37,663 nt of DNA from a virus: positions 1 through 37,663 of IMG/VR virus record IMGVR_UViG_3300047552_001113; one strand, written 5' to 3'. The notes below the pieces were generated by a model that saw only the letters and a list, made by a program, of their open reading frames with translations, had not been told where the DNA came from and did no database searches. The first letter of the stretch is position 1. The number at the start of each line of letters is the position of its first letter. A program made the position numbers and the translations under genes. Positions 17,619-26,439 of the stretch are shown here, in pieces.

Positions 17619-17789
17619 TTACCAACCACTTAACTTTTTATCTTTCCTGTCCGCATCTATCTTAGCCTGAATCGCTTGCTTGATAAAGGCTGTCATAGTC
17701 ATCTCCTTCAAAACGCACTCGATCTTAAGCTGCTTGTAGAATCTTGGGCTTACATTGAGGCTGATTTTTATGTAGGGATCAGAGGCCAT
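17619..17789 (-). CDS. Ribbon-helix-helix regulator
   Basis: A 56-residue protein: strand YIKISLNVSP, helix RFYKQLKIECVLKEM, turn, helix TMTAFIKQAIQAKIDADRK, the layout of CopG/Arc-type RHH dimeric repressors. I chose the ATG preceded by AGGAG at a good distance rather than a GTG nine codons upstream. It is divergent from the first fibre gene across about 90 bp, so it could regulate both itself and the fibre promoter, and it precedes the membrane coiled-coil gene on its own strand. A phage regulator or an antitoxin-like protein are both possible. Confidence 0.75.
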   Translation of the reverse strand: MASDPYIKISLNVSPRFYKQLKIECVLKEMTMTAFIKQAIQAKIDADRKDKKLSGW

Positions 17790-17881
17790 AATATTGTCTC
17801 CTATGGGTATATACACCTATCTGTTTTACCCCACCACTGTTTAACTGTAAATATATAATTTTAAACAAGTTACGGTGGGTT

Positions 17882-20365
17882 ATGGTTAAGTTTCCAAGTA
17901 AATTAGGTTATACAGGAGAGGCCGCGACAGAGACAAAGCCTGGGTTAGCAAGATTCGCGACAGATACAGAGGCGGTGGCGGGGACAAGAGATGATTTGAT
18001 TATGACGCCGCAGGATGTTGCAACATCTGTGGATGATTTAATGCCTGATGCGAGCACAACAGAGGCAGGTAAAGTTAGATTGGCCACTGTTGCTGAGACA
18101 TTAGCCGGAACCTCGCAGACGATAGCTACTACGCCGGCAGGTGTTGCAGCCGTTGCGATTGCGGGCGCTCCTGATGCGACAACAGGTAGTAAGGGTATTG
18201 GATTTTTGGCCACTAACGCCCAGGCTGTGGCGGGTGTTGTCAATACAAATACATTCGTTATTCCATCAAACCTCCCGTCTGTATTTGCTGCTCCGCCAGC
18301 TATTGGGGGCACAACTCCTAGCACAGCGGCTTTTACAACCTTAACAGCCACAGCCTCAGGCGCTGCTATTGCCTTAACATCTGATACGGCATCTAGTTTT
18401 GGCGTAACAGGCGCAGGAATAGATTTAACCCTGTCCAGTGCTGCTGGCCGAGTCGTATTAAATGCCGAAGAGGCTGCTGCCGATGCCGTGACTATCGTTT
18501 CGGCTGCGGGTGGTATTGATATGGACTCTGCCCTACTCGCAAGTATCACATCAAGCAGAAACAATGCCCAGGCTATTCTCGTTGAAGCTACTGCCGGAGG
18601 TATAGATATCTTAGCAAGTGGCGCGGCCGCCGGTGAGGACATCGACATTATAGCAACAGGCTCATCCGTTAACATCACATCCACAGAAAGCGCAGCCGAC
18701 TCTATTAAGTTGACAAGTACAGCCGGAGGGATTGACATTCTCGCCACGGGTGCTGCCGCAGGAGAAGATATTGACATCGTAGCCACTGGATCGTCCGTCA
18801 ATATCACAGCCACCGAAAACGCCGGGGATTCAATTGTTATTACCTCAACTACGGGCGGTATCCAGATTTTAGCCTCTGGAGCTGCTGCCGGAGAGGATAT
18901 TGTAGTAACGGCAACCGGATCATCTGTAGTCATTACCTCAACAGAGAGTGCCGCAGATTCTATAAAGCTTGAATCCACAGCGGGGGGTATTGACATTTTA
19001 GCCTCTGGCGCAGCTGCTGGAGAAGATATTGATATTGTTGCCACGGGATCTAGCGTTAACATTTCCGCTACCGAAAACGACGCGGGTGCTATTACCATTG
19101 GAACCAACGGAGGCACATCTGAAAGAATTACAGTAACTTGCGCGCAGGGTACAAACGCGGCAAGCATTGGTCTTACATCCACAGCCGGGGGTATTACATT
19201 AACCGGTGGTTTAGCCACAGCCGATGCGATTAATATTGTAGCCTCTAACGCGGCCGGAGGAATTGACGTCGATGCCGGTACAAGTGGTATCATAGCCGAT
19301 ACAACTGGAGCGATTAGCCTAGATTCAGCCGCAGCCTCTAATTTTACCGTCACAGGTGCTTTTGATTTGACGGTGAGTACTACAGCCGGAAGTTTAAATT
19401 TAAACGCTGGGGAAGCTGCTGCGGATGCGATTAATGTAGACAGTACAGGTGGATTTGACCTTGATGCTGCTCTTCAAATTAATATCGACTCAGCACAAGC
19501 CGCCGCCACAGCTGTACGAATCAACGCAAGCAACGCGGGTGGGGGTATCGATGTGGATGCCGGAACCGGGGGCATCGCAGTAGACACAACAGGAGCTATT
19601 TCTTTAGATTCCGCCGCCGCTTCCAACTTCACTGTTACAGGAGCTTTTGATCTCACGGTTAGCACGAGCGCGGGAAGCCTCAACTTGACTGCCGGAGAAG
19701 ATGCAGCTGATGCGATTGTTGTAAGCGCCGGAGCGGGGGGGATCGATATTTTGGCCACAGGAGCTGCCGGACAAGACATCGATATCGTCAACACAGGCGG
19801 ATCAGTCAATATCAGCGCAACAGAGAGTGCAGCCGACTCCATCACAATCATATCTACAGCCGGTGGAATAGACATTTCCGCTTCCGGAGCCGCTGCGGGT
19901 GAAGACATTGATATCACCGCAACAGGAAGCTCAATCAATATTACGGCCACCGAGAACGTCACAGATGCGATTGTCATTAATGCCTCAGGCGCCGCTTCTG
20001 CCCTGCAATTAGATGCGGGAACGGGCGGTTTAAGAATTGGAACGGGGGTAGTGATTCCGGTCACCGCGGTTAACAACGCAGCTTCTCCTTACACTGTCCT
20101 TGGAACAGATTATTTCCTCTCCGTCGATACAAGCGGGGGTGCAGTAACCGTAACTCTTCCTGCTGCGACTGCCTTAGCTGGAAGATCTTTCGTGATTAAA
20201 GATATGGGCGGTACGGCTGCGGTCAACAACATTACAATTAACGGTGGCGGAACTAACTTAGTCGGCGGCGGCGCGGCTGCTGCGACAAAAGTTCTGTCTG
20301 CGGCCTATTCGGGAGCAGTTGTTTATTCTAATGGAACCACTTGGGCTTATTACTACACAGCATAA
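17882..20365 (+). CDS. Large repetitive tail-fibre protein 1
   Basis: An 827-residue fibre. Residues 10-90 are classical phage-fibre repeats (KPGLARFATDTEAVAGTRDD, TTEAGKVRLATVAETLAGTS). The shaft (about 235-700) is built from near-identical beta modules: four tandem 43-residue copies around GGIDILASGAAAGEDIDI, two diverged copies later, and a separate duplicated block about 95 residues apart containing TGAISLDSAAASNFTVTG. The C-terminal 90 residues are a phage/virus tip-like beta domain (VTVTLPAATALAGRSFVIKD). The shaft suggests a trimeric beta-helix. Copies that agree in protein differ at most codons. The antisense strand is accidentally open over much of it. Confidence 0.85.
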   Translation: MVKFPSKLGYTGEAATETKPGLARFATDTEAVAGTRDDLIMTPQDVATSVDDLMPDASTTEAGKVRLATVAETLAGTSQTIATTPAGVAAVAIAGAPDATTGSKGIGFLATNAQAVAGVVNTNTFVIPSNLPSVFAAPPAIGGTTPSTAAFTTLTATASGAAIALTSDTASSFGVTGAGIDLTLSSAAGRVVLNAEEAAADAVTIVSAAGGIDMDSALLASITSSRNNAQAILVEATAGGIDILASGAAAGEDIDIIATGSSVNITSTESAADSIKLTSTAGGIDILATGAAAGEDIDIVATGSSVNITATENAGDSIVITSTTGGIQILASGAAAGEDIVVTATGSSVVITSTESAADSIKLESTAGGIDILASGAAAGEDIDIVATGSSVNISATENDAGAITIGTNGGTSERITVTCAQGTNAASIGLTSTAGGITLTGGLATADAINIVASNAAGGIDVDAGTSGIIADTTGAISLDSAAASNFTVTGAFDLTVSTTAGSLNLNAGEAAADAINVDSTGGFDLDAALQINIDSAQAAATAVRINASNAGGGIDVDAGTGGIAVDTTGAISLDSAAASNFTVTGAFDLTVSTSAGSLNLTAGEDAADAIVVSAGAGGIDILATGAAGQDIDIVNTGGSVNISATESAADSITIISTAGGIDISASGAAAGEDIDITATGSSINITATENVTDAIVINASGAASALQLDAGTGGLRIGTGVVIPVTAVNNAASPYTVLGTDYFLSVDTSGGAVTVTLPAATALAGRSFVIKDMGGTAAVNNITINGGGTNLVGGGAAAATKVLSAAYSGAVVYSNGTTWAYYYTA
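18596..19111 (+). repeat. Four tandem 129-bp coding repeats in fibre 1
   Basis: Exact 129-bp period (GG-I codons at 18596, 18725, 18854 and 18983) encoding 43-residue units GGI(D/Q)ILA(S/T)GAAAGED. Protein identity between units is high while synonymous positions are scrambled. Two further units lie at about 19736 and 19862 (126 bp apart, one alanine lost). Confidence 0.9.
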
Positions 20366-20380
20366 TAAAAGAGGGTGCAA

Positions 20381-20641
20381 ATGGTTCAGAAAGTTAAAGA
20401 CTATAGCAACTTAGATGTAAATGCCAGTGTGACCATGTTCTTAGAGCAGAGGATGGAAAACGATGGCGATGGAAACCCAATCTACATCGGATATTCGCGG
20501 CGCCCAGGCGTTGCGACATCTGATCCGGAGTGGTTCATAGTTAAGATTACATATTCTGCGCAATCACCGACTCGTCAGCAATTGCCGAACGATGGCGTAA
20601 ATTTTACCTATGTTTGGGATGATAGAGCAACTTATTTTTAG
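20381..20641 (+). CDS. Small conserved-type phage protein after fibre 1
   Basis: An 86-residue protein (88 from an in-frame GTG; I prefer the ATG five bases after GAGGG). It has a helical start (VTMFLEQRMENDGDGNPIYI), then beta strands with GYSRRPGVATSDPEWFIVKI and an end VNFTYVWDDRATYF that I associate with small uncharacterised proteins next to fibre genes in other phages. Likely a fibre-associated virion protein or assembly factor. Function unknown. Confidence 0.65.
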   Translation: MVQKVKDYSNLDVNASVTMFLEQRMENDGDGNPIYIGYSRRPGVATSDPEWFIVKITYSAQSPTRQQLPNDGVNFTYVWDDRATYF

Positions 20642-20648
20642 GTTCTAA

Positions 20649-22436
20649 ATGGCATATAGATATAATCCTTTGCCTCCAAATTTTGACCGAGTGGACGGGG
20701 GGGGCGGCAGCGGAAATGTTGTCGGCCCCGGTTCCTCCACAGACAACGCCTTAGTTCGATGGGATGGTACAACTGGCGCTTTGGTTCAAGATAGCAATGC
20801 TATTTTATCCGATGGCGGCACGTTATCCTTGGCTGTTGCGCTCCCTATTACAAGTGGGGGCTCTGGCGCTACAACAGCCCCAGGAGCTAGAACGAACCTT
20901 GGCCTTGGTACGATAGCAACTCAGGATGCGAATTCGGTCTCGATTACAGGCGGCTCAATTACAGGTATTACTCCTCTAGCAGTTGCGGACGGGGGAACCG
21001 GCGTGTCTTCTTTTACTGCTAATGGCTTAATTTATGGAAATGGATCATCTGCGCTTCAAGTTTTAGGCGAAGCGACAAATGGACAGCTAGTAATCGGTCG
21101 CAGCGGGAATTCACCTGTTTTGGCAACACTGACCGAAGGAACCGGCATTGCTATCACAAACGGTTCGGGATCTATCACTATTGGCCTGACAGGTGCTGGA
21201 CTTGCCATAGATACTATTTTGACCGACGACGGCGCCCCAGCGGTTACCCCAGATGGTACAGGCCAGATCACTTTTGCTGGTGGAACAGGGATGAATGTCA
21301 CAGGTCAAAGCCCAGGAAATACGGTCACCGTGACTTTAGAGACCCCTGTTGTGGCCACAAACGGCGGAACGGGGATAAGCACTTATACTCAGGGAGACAT
21401 CATTTACTCTTCCGCAGCTAATACTCTAGCAAAATTAGCTAAAGACACAAATGCGACCAGATATATGTCTAATACGGGAACGGACAATAACCCGGCGTGG
21501 GCGCAGGTTGATTTAGCTAATGGCGTCACAGGAAACCTACCGGTAGCTAATCTTAATAGTGGCACTAGCGCCTCTGCAACAACATTCTGGCGAGGAGATG
21601 GCACTTGGGGTACTCCAGCAGGGGCTGGAGATGTAACAGGCCCAGGTTCTTCAACCGATAATGCACTTGTTCGTTTCGATTTAACCACCGGAAAGTTAAT
21701 TCAAGATGGTGTAATCACCGAGGATGACACAGGAAATCTTTCTATTAGCGCCTCTGTTTCTGGGAGTTCTTTATCGGCGACCGTTGCCAATACATCCAAC
21801 ACAGCATCTGCGACGGCTTTTTATCATGCTCAGGTGGCCGGGTCTACCGCCTCCGATGCTTATTATAGAGCTTCGATAAATGCAGGGCAATCTTGGACTT
21901 GGGGTTTAGATAATAGCGATAGCGATGCGTTTGTTATCTCCGCTTCTAGTACACCGGGAACTACAAACATCATGAGAGCCTCAACTGCGGGGGAGATTCG
22001 TTATCCTTTGCAGCCCGCATTTCTAGCCTATAACTCAGCGACAGATTCGAATGTTACGGGAGATGGAACAACAGTAAGCGTTGATTTTAATACTGAGGTA
22101 TTTGATCAGAATGGAGATTTTGCATCTGATACGTTTACAGCTCCAATTACGGGAAGATATTTTCTAACTAGCACTATTAGATTTCAAGAGGTTCCGGCCA
22201 GCAATTTTGGAAATATGGTGATAAGTACATCTAATGCTTCCTATCAAGTAATCATCTGCAATCCTAATAACGTAAAAGAAACTGCATCTGGACTCTCCAT
22301 TAACGGAAGCGCTTTTGCTGATATGGATGCTGCTGACACGGCAATTGTCCAAACAACTCTTAGCGGCAGTACTAAGACAGCGGACATCGTAGGGGGTAGT
22401 GGCGATACATTCTTTGGTGGTTATTTGGCTTGTTAA
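20649..22436 (+). CDS. Tail-fibre protein 2 with C1q-like tip
   Basis: A 595-residue fibre. The N-terminus ([18 protein letters not shown]) probably attaches to the virion. The shaft has G/S/T-rich repeats, including two [12 protein letters not shown](W/F)D modules and several GGTG(V/I)S turns. Residues about 365-450 form a domain shared with fibre 3 (TSNTAS..., [12 protein letters not shown]). The last 140 residues look like a C1q/TNF-like jelly roll ([49 protein letters not shown]), a typical trimeric receptor-binding head. It probably contacts the host surface. Confidence 0.85.
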   Translation: MAYRYNPLPPNFDRVDGGGGSGNVVGPGSSTDNALVRWDGTTGALVQDSNAILSDGGTLSLAVALPITSGGSGATTAPGARTNLGLGTIATQDANSVSITGGSITGITPLAVADGGTGVSSFTANGLIYGNGSSALQVLGEATNGQLVIGRSGNSPVLATLTEGTGIAITNGSGSITIGLTGAGLAIDTILTDDGAPAVTPDGTGQITFAGGTGMNVTGQSPGNTVTVTLETPVVATNGGTGISTYTQGDIIYSSAANTLAKLAKDTNATRYMSNTGTDNNPAWAQVDLANGVTGNLPVANLNSGTSASATTFWRGDGTWGTPAGAGDVTGPGSSTDNALVRFDLTTGKLIQDGVITEDDTGNLSISASVSGSSLSATVANTSNTASATAFYHAQVAGSTASDAYYRASINAGQSWTWGLDNSDSDAFVISASSTPGTTNIMRASTAGEIRYPLQPAFLAYNSATDSNVTGDGTTVSVDFNTEVFDQNGDFASDTFTAPITGRYFLTSTIRFQEVPASNFGNMVISTSNASYQVIICNPNNVKETASGLSINGSAFADMDAADTAIVQTTLSGSTKTADIVGGSGDTFFGGYLAC

Positions 22437-22485
22437 GAAAGGGATAAGATGTCTATTTTGTTTGGGAAAAACGGAGATTGAATTT

Positions 22486-23367
22486 ATGTTAGCAAGATTG
22501 CTTTATTGCCTAATTGTTTTTTTCCCATATTTCATGCATGCGTATCAATATGAAATTGCCATTTGCGCCATTTTTAAAGATGAAGCTCCTTATCTAAAAG
22601 AATGGATCGAATTTCATAAGCTTGTTGGAGTCGAACATTTTTATCTTTATAACCATGATAGCTCAGATAATTATTTAAAGGTTCTTAAGTCATATATTGA
22701 CCGTGGAGATGTAACTATAGGCAATATGGATGCCTACAAAGATTGCGAGCATCTATTTGTTAACAACTTCAATTGGCTCCAATGTCATGTTTATCTAGAC
22801 TGTGCTAAAAATGTGGCCGGTATTGCTAAGTGGGTGGCATTTTTAGATATTGATGAGTTCCTGTTTCCTGTTAAGGCATTTTATCTCAAAGATGTCCTAA
22901 GGGACTATGAAGATTGCCCTGGAATCGGGGTGAATTGGCAAATGTTTGGGACGTCTAATGTAGAAAAAATTCCTAAAAACAAACTCTTGATTGAAACGCT
23001 AATTCGTTGCGCTCCCAAAGATTATGCGGGTAATCTTCATGTAAAAACCATTTCAAAACCTGACCTTATTGTTAATTTTGTAGATCCTCATACCCCCATT
23101 TTCACAGGAATGCATCAGGTTAGCTCAGATAAGATTCCATTCCCTGGTGCTAAAAGTCCCTATGTACAAGTAGATAAGCTGCGTATTAATCACTACTGGA
23201 CTAGAGATGAATACTATTTGAAAAATTACAAAATCCCACGCAGACAAAATTGGGGAGAAAATGCTGATGCTATTTTGAATGCAAATAAGGAAATGAATCA
23301 AAAACGTAGCACGCAAATCATGAAGTATGTGCCATTACTAAAGAAATTAATCAGTTTGAAGAGGTGA
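22486..23367 (+). CDS. Exported glycosyltransferase, GT92-like
   Basis: A 293-residue protein with an N-terminal signal or anchor (residues 1-20, MLARLLYCLIVFFPYFMHAY) and a GT-A/GT92-like domain: ICAIFKDEAPYLKEWIEFHK at about 26-45, then KWVAFLDIDEFLFP with the metal-binding D121-I-D123, NWQMFGTS near 150, and late HYWTRDEYYLKNYK. Such enzymes move a sugar from a nucleotide donor. The start is set by the signal sequence and a GGAG box; the frame is open 29 codons further upstream. A 10-codon leader ORF (22449-22481, MSILFGKNGD) ends four bases before the ATG. It sits between fibre genes, suggesting surface-glycan modification (receptor masking) or fibre glycosylation. A signal on a nucleotide-sugar enzyme is unusual. 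Confidence 0.8.
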   Translation: MLARLLYCLIVFFPYFMHAYQYEIAICAIFKDEAPYLKEWIEFHKLVGVEHFYLYNHDSSDNYLKVLKSYIDRGDVTIGNMDAYKDCEHLFVNNFNWLQCHVYLDCAKNVAGIAKWVAFLDIDEFLFPVKAFYLKDVLRDYEDCPGIGVNWQMFGTSNVEKIPKNKLLIETLIRCAPKDYAGNLHVKTISKPDLIVNFVDPHTPIFTGMHQVSSDKIPFPGAKSPYVQVDKLRINHYWTRDEYYLKNYKIPRRQNWGENADAILNANKEMNQKRSTQIMKYVPLLKKLISLKR

Positions 23368-23369
23368 AA

Positions 23370-23675
23370 ATGAAAGTGTCAGTTGATGGAAAGGAGATAT
23401 TTTCTCTCTCTGAAACACAGAAAAGAGTTATTCAAAATGATATTCATTCGGAAATCTTTGAAGAAGATATGCATAGGCGCTTGGAATATATCCTTATGCA
23501 CAAATATGAAAGGTGTTTTGAGCGCATTAAGAGAGAATGGGAGCCAAAATTGAGGGCAGCAGGAATTAAAATGATTCCTACCGACGACGAAGAACTTGCT
23601 GAGTTAATCTTCTCTCAGCCTGAATACAAAAACAGGTCTCAAAGAGAAAGAGAGGTTAATGATAGGGGTCGTTAG
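23370..23675 (+). CDS. Conserved-type hypothetical phage protein
   Basis: A 101-residue, soluble, charged protein: a short beta start VSVDGKEIFSLSETQKRVIQ, then helices with EDMHRRLEYILMHKYERCFE and IKREWEPKLRAAGIKMIPTD, and a disordered basic end. The pattern recurs beside tail genes in other phages but has no assigned function known to me. The ATG lies after GAGG and overlaps nothing; the gene begins two bases after the glycosyltransferase stop, so it is cotranscribed. Confidence 0.65.
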   Translation: MKVSVDGKEIFSLSETQKRVIQNDIHSEIFEEDMHRRLEYILMHKYERCFERIKREWEPKLRAAGIKMIPTDDEELAELIFSQPEYKNRSQREREVNDRGR

Positions 23676-23907
23676 GCAATCTATATAACCGTATGTGCTC
23701 TTTTATGGAGCCATCGTTTTTTATTATTGCGCCTGTGTATTCATTATCGCATCCACAGTCCGGGTCGTGAATATAGAACTTGCCATCAAAGCAAATATAG
23801 CTGTGATGATCGAAATAGACGCGTGTAATGAGTGGTTGGTTGGCGGGTTCACAATAAGAAACTTGAGTTATTAAACAGAAAATTAGAATTAAAAAGAGTT
23901 TGTACAT
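23656..23907 (-). CDS. Small secreted Cys-rich protein, opposite strand
   Basis: An 83-residue protein with a clear Sec signal (MYKLFLILIFCLITQVSYC), then a short mature region with HSYICFDGKFYIHDPDCGCD containing clustered cysteines and histidines. It runs against the tail operon and overlaps the end of its neighbour by 20 bp. The SD (AGGGG two bases before ATG) is poor, so expression is uncertain. The signal peptide and non-random composition argue that it is real. It could be an exported accessory or exclusion protein; VSYC is a poor lipobox, so lipidation is doubtful. Confidence 0.5.
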   Translation of the reverse strand: MYKLFLILIFCLITQVSYCEPANQPLITRVYFDHHSYICFDGKFYIHDPDCGCDNEYTGAIIKNDGSIKEHIRLYRLPNDPYH

Positions 23908-23924
23908 AGCCCCTAGAGGTAAAC

Positions 23925-24377
23925 ATGGATTTTTTTGAAGCGCAAGACTTTTTCAAGTCAATGCACCCAGGTAAAAATATTTCTTTCGAATTTGATGATA
24001 AATGCCTAAGAGCTATCGAATGCATTTGTTCTGAATCAAATCCGCACATAATAAATCATGTCGTCTTTAATAAAGTCAAGGTTTTAGTTCAGGAGCAAGA
24101 TCCCATCTATGTTCCCATTGCTAATCATCGGTCTAATATGCACTGGGCAGGGGTAAAGCGTTTTGTCAACAGTAGAAAGGACGCCTACATTCCAAACGAA
24201 GAGTTAGATCTAATTTGCCGATTGCAAGATGAAAAGAGTGGACATGGAGATGATGCGCGCAGGGAAGAGTTAATTAATCGCTACGCGCAATATATGGAGA
24301 GTTTAGTTTCTGCTTCCGGCCTTACACAGGCTGAAATAGAAGAAAAGGCCGAAAAACATCGTCAAAAGGTGAAGTAA
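23925..24377 (+). CDS. Hypothetical tail-operon protein
   Basis: A 150-residue, soluble, mixed alpha/beta protein, with an N-terminal FFEAQDFFKSMHPGKNISFE, a strand HIINHVVFNKVKVLV, and a helical acidic end (QAEIEEKAEKHRQKVK). AGAGG is the SD, and its stop shares bases with the next ATG, so it is coupled to fibre 3. This suggests a fibre chaperone or attachment factor, but no family is recognised. Confidence 0.6.
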   Translation: MDFFEAQDFFKSMHPGKNISFEFDDKCLRAIECICSESNPHIINHVVFNKVKVLVQEQDPIYVPIANHRSNMHWAGVKRFVNSRKDAYIPNEELDLICRLQDEKSGHGDDARREELINRYAQYMESLVSASGLTQAEIEEKAEKHRQKVK

Positions 24378-26152
24378 TGGTTAGCCCAGTCAATCCAAGA
24401 GACTATATAGGCATTCAGGACTATTTGGTAAAATCGTTGAAAGTGCCTCGTGCGCCAACGGTCAACGATATTCGAGACCCCCGAGATGGTAAAATACTCC
24501 CACTCTCTACTATTTGGATTGATACGGTTAATAACGACCCTTATGTTCTTGTAGATTTATCTAGCAATCAGGCGACATGGAACCTCTTTAGCTCGCCGGG
24601 TTCATCATTGCTTCAAGCTCTAACAGGCAATAGTGGCGGAACAATTTCCCCCGATGGAGGAGGAAATATTAACATCACCGGCAATAGCTCCCAAGGCGTC
24701 TCCACCGCGGGAACTCCCGGAACTAATACTATTCAGGTCACGGTTGCAGATGCGACAGATAGTACAAAAGGTGTTTCTCAATTTAATTCCAATGACTTTG
24801 TGGTTTCCGGAGGTACGGTTTCAATCAAAGGATCAGCCGCGACAGAGACCTATCAAGCAGATTCCGGAAGCGCCACGCCGTCTAATAATATCACGAATGT
24901 GATTGGCGGCGAGGGGATGGACACTTCTGCAAGCGGAAACACCATCACCATTTCTGGAGAGGACGCAACTGCTGCGGCATCATCTGGCGCAGCTAATAAG
25001 GGGATCTGCTCATTTAATAGCGCAGACTTTACCGTGATGTCTGGATTCGTCTCCCTTACAGCCCCTAGCGGGATTAATACCGTTCAGACAGATTCTGGAA
25101 GCGCTTCTCCTTCTGGCGGAATTCTTCAGTTTATTGGCGGTGAAGGGATAGATACAGCCGGCGCAACAAATATCGTCACTATCAGCGGGGAAGATGCCAC
25201 AGCCGGCGCAAGTGCAGGATTAGCGAATAAGGGTATAGCATCTTTTTCTTCGGCGAATTTCTCTGTCGCAAGCGGATTTGTCACCCTTTCAGGTTCAGCT
25301 ACTACCAATAGCTATGTTACCGATTCTGGGAGCGCTACTCCATCGGGTGGTGTTATTAACGTAATTGGCGGCAATGGCATAGCAACAAGTGGAGCCTCTA
25401 ATAATGTGACAGTAGATATGGAATCTCCTTTTACGGGAGATTTTACATTTCAAAGCACTAGTAGTGGTGATACTGAGATTTTACGCGTCACCAATACATC
25501 GAACACAGCTTCAAGCCAAGCGCAATTGCGTCTAGATGTTGCAGGAACCTCCGCAGGTGACTCTTTTGCCACATTTGAGATCTCTGGAGGCACTAGTTGG
25601 GCATTCGGGGTAGATAATAGCGATTCAGACAGGCTTAAGATTTCGCGCTCAACCACACTTGGAACCAATGATACGGTTTATTGGGATTCAACGGGTCAGG
25701 TGATGCCATCGGGTTTTGGAATTACATTTAACACCTCAGGCGGATCAAGTGGGACGTCAACTTCTAATAAATTGGAGATCTTTGAAGAAGGAACATTTAA
25801 TCCAACCATTACAGGCTCCGTGGTATCTGGAACGGGTACATATGTAGATCGAGTTGGTAGATATCAGCGCATTGGCAATAGATCTTATATAAATGTGAAT
25901 CTAGCCATCACCGCTCATACGGGATCCGGAGAGTGGAGATGCTCTATTCCATTTACCGGCAGCTCTGCGCTTACGTATACAGTAAATAATGGCGACTACA
26001 CCAACAGTTCAACGGCTTTGCTGATTTCAACTAACTATGCACTCCCATCTTCTACTAGCTATGTGACTGGTAAGCACACAGGGGAGACCACTAATATGCA
26101 GGTTGAGAATGCTCCTCGCAATTACAACTTTTGTCTGATTCTATGTTTATAG
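24377..26152 (+). CDS. Tail-fibre protein 3 with 77-residue repeats
   Basis: A 591-residue fibre. Residues 1-75 are an attachment-type domain ([20 protein letters not shown]). The shaft holds three repeats of exactly 77 residues marked by (A/T)DSGSA(T/S)PS, then IGG(E/N)G and ISGEDATA. Residues about 355-440 match the middle domain of fibre 2 ([24 protein letters not shown]). The C-terminal 130 residues form a fibre-tip domain common in phages: [46 protein letters not shown]. It probably works alongside fibre 2 for alternative receptors. Confidence 0.85.
   Translation: MVSPVNPRDYIGIQDYLVKSLKVPRAPTVNDIRDPRDGKILPLSTIWIDTVNNDPYVLVDLSSNQATWNLFSSPGSSLLQALTGNSGGTISPDGGGNINITGNSSQGVSTAGTPGTNTIQVTVADATDSTKGVSQFNSNDFVVSGGTVSIKGSAATETYQADSGSATPSNNITNVIGGEGMDTSASGNTITISGEDATAAASSGAANKGICSFNSADFTVMSGFVSLTAPSGINTVQTDSGSASPSGGILQFIGGEGIDTAGATNIVTISGEDATAGASAGLANKGIASFSSANFSVASGFVTLSGSATTNSYVTDSGSATPSGGVINVIGGNGIATSGASNNVTVDMESPFTGDFTFQSTSSGDTEILRVTNTSNTASSQAQLRLDVAGTSAGDSFATFEISGGTSWAFGVDNSDSDRLKISRSTTLGTNDTVYWDSTGQVMPSGFGITFNTSGGSSGTSTSNKLEIFEEGTFNPTITGSVVSGTGTYVDRVGRYQRIGNRSYINVNLAITAHTGSGEWRCSIPFTGSSALTYTVNNGDYTNSSTALLISTNYALPSSTSYVTGKHTGETTNMQVENAPRNYNFCLILCL
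24860..25550 (+). repeat. Three 231-bp coding repeats in fibre 3
   Basis: The GATTC(C/T)GG motif (codons D-S-G) recurs at 24860, 25091 and 25322, an exact 231-bp (77-codon) period. Units share ISGEDATA and GIxSFxSAxFxVxSGFV motifs at the protein level, but synonymous positions differ. The third unit leads into the domain shared with fibre 2. Confidence 0.8.
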
Positions 26153-26159
26153 GAGATTT

Positions 26160-26303
26160 ATGCCACTCAAAAAGGGCTCTAGCCAAAAGTCTATTAGCTC
26201 AAATATCCGCACACTTCGCCATGAGGGTTATCCAGAAAAGCAGAGTGTCGCAATCGCAATGAGTAAAGCAGGTAAAACAAAAAAGAAAGGAAAAAAGAAA
26301 TGA
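26160..26303 (+). CDS. 47-residue Lys-rich phage micro-protein
   Basis: Starts [20 protein letters not shown], continues [19 protein letters not shown] and ends in a lysine run. The 'GYP.KQ..AIA.SKAG' core is one I associate with short phage proteins downstream of fibre genes, suggesting a conserved nucleic-acid- or protein-binding role of unknown nature. AGGAG lies close before the ATG, and the stop overlaps the next start (ATGA). Confidence 0.7.
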   Translation: MPLKKGSSQKSISSNIRTLRHEGYPEKQSVAIAMSKAGKTKKKGKKK

Positions 26304-26428
26304 AAAACGGAACAAAAAAAGTTGTCAAGCACCTAAAAGAGGATATTCATGAGGCAAAAGAATCTATTAGGGAAGATAAGAAATTGAAAAAGGCTTTAAC
26401 GAGCAAGGTTAAGAAAAAGAAAAAATAA
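26300..26428 (+). CDS. 42-residue basic micro-protein
   Basis: [20 protein letters not shown], then a helix and a Lys-rich tail. Coupled to the preceding micro-gene through ATGA. Probably one amphipathic helix. No family recognised; retained because of the coupling and the helix-like, low-stop composition. Confidence 0.6.
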   Translation: MKNGTKKVVKHLKEDIHEAKESIREDKKLKKALTSKVKKKKK

Positions 26429-26439
26429 TCGAGGCATAA

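Noticed and set aside
18596-19111. Regular repeats resembling a CRISPR array
   Set aside because: The period is 129 bp, the repeats are coding, and no short identical repeats with unique spacers or cas genes are present.
17908-19353. 481-codon antisense open frame opposite fibre 1 (and a 200-codon one at 19474-20076)
   Set aside because: It mirrors the repeated, Ala/Gly/Thr/Ser-rich fibre codons, has no SD or domain, and translates to a monotonous Pro/Ala/Ser/Val sequence.
17882-26152. Invertible tail-fibre segment controlled by the serine recombinase
   Set aside because: No inverted crossover sites flanking fibre 3' ends, and no alternative 3' gene segments in reverse orientation, could be seen.
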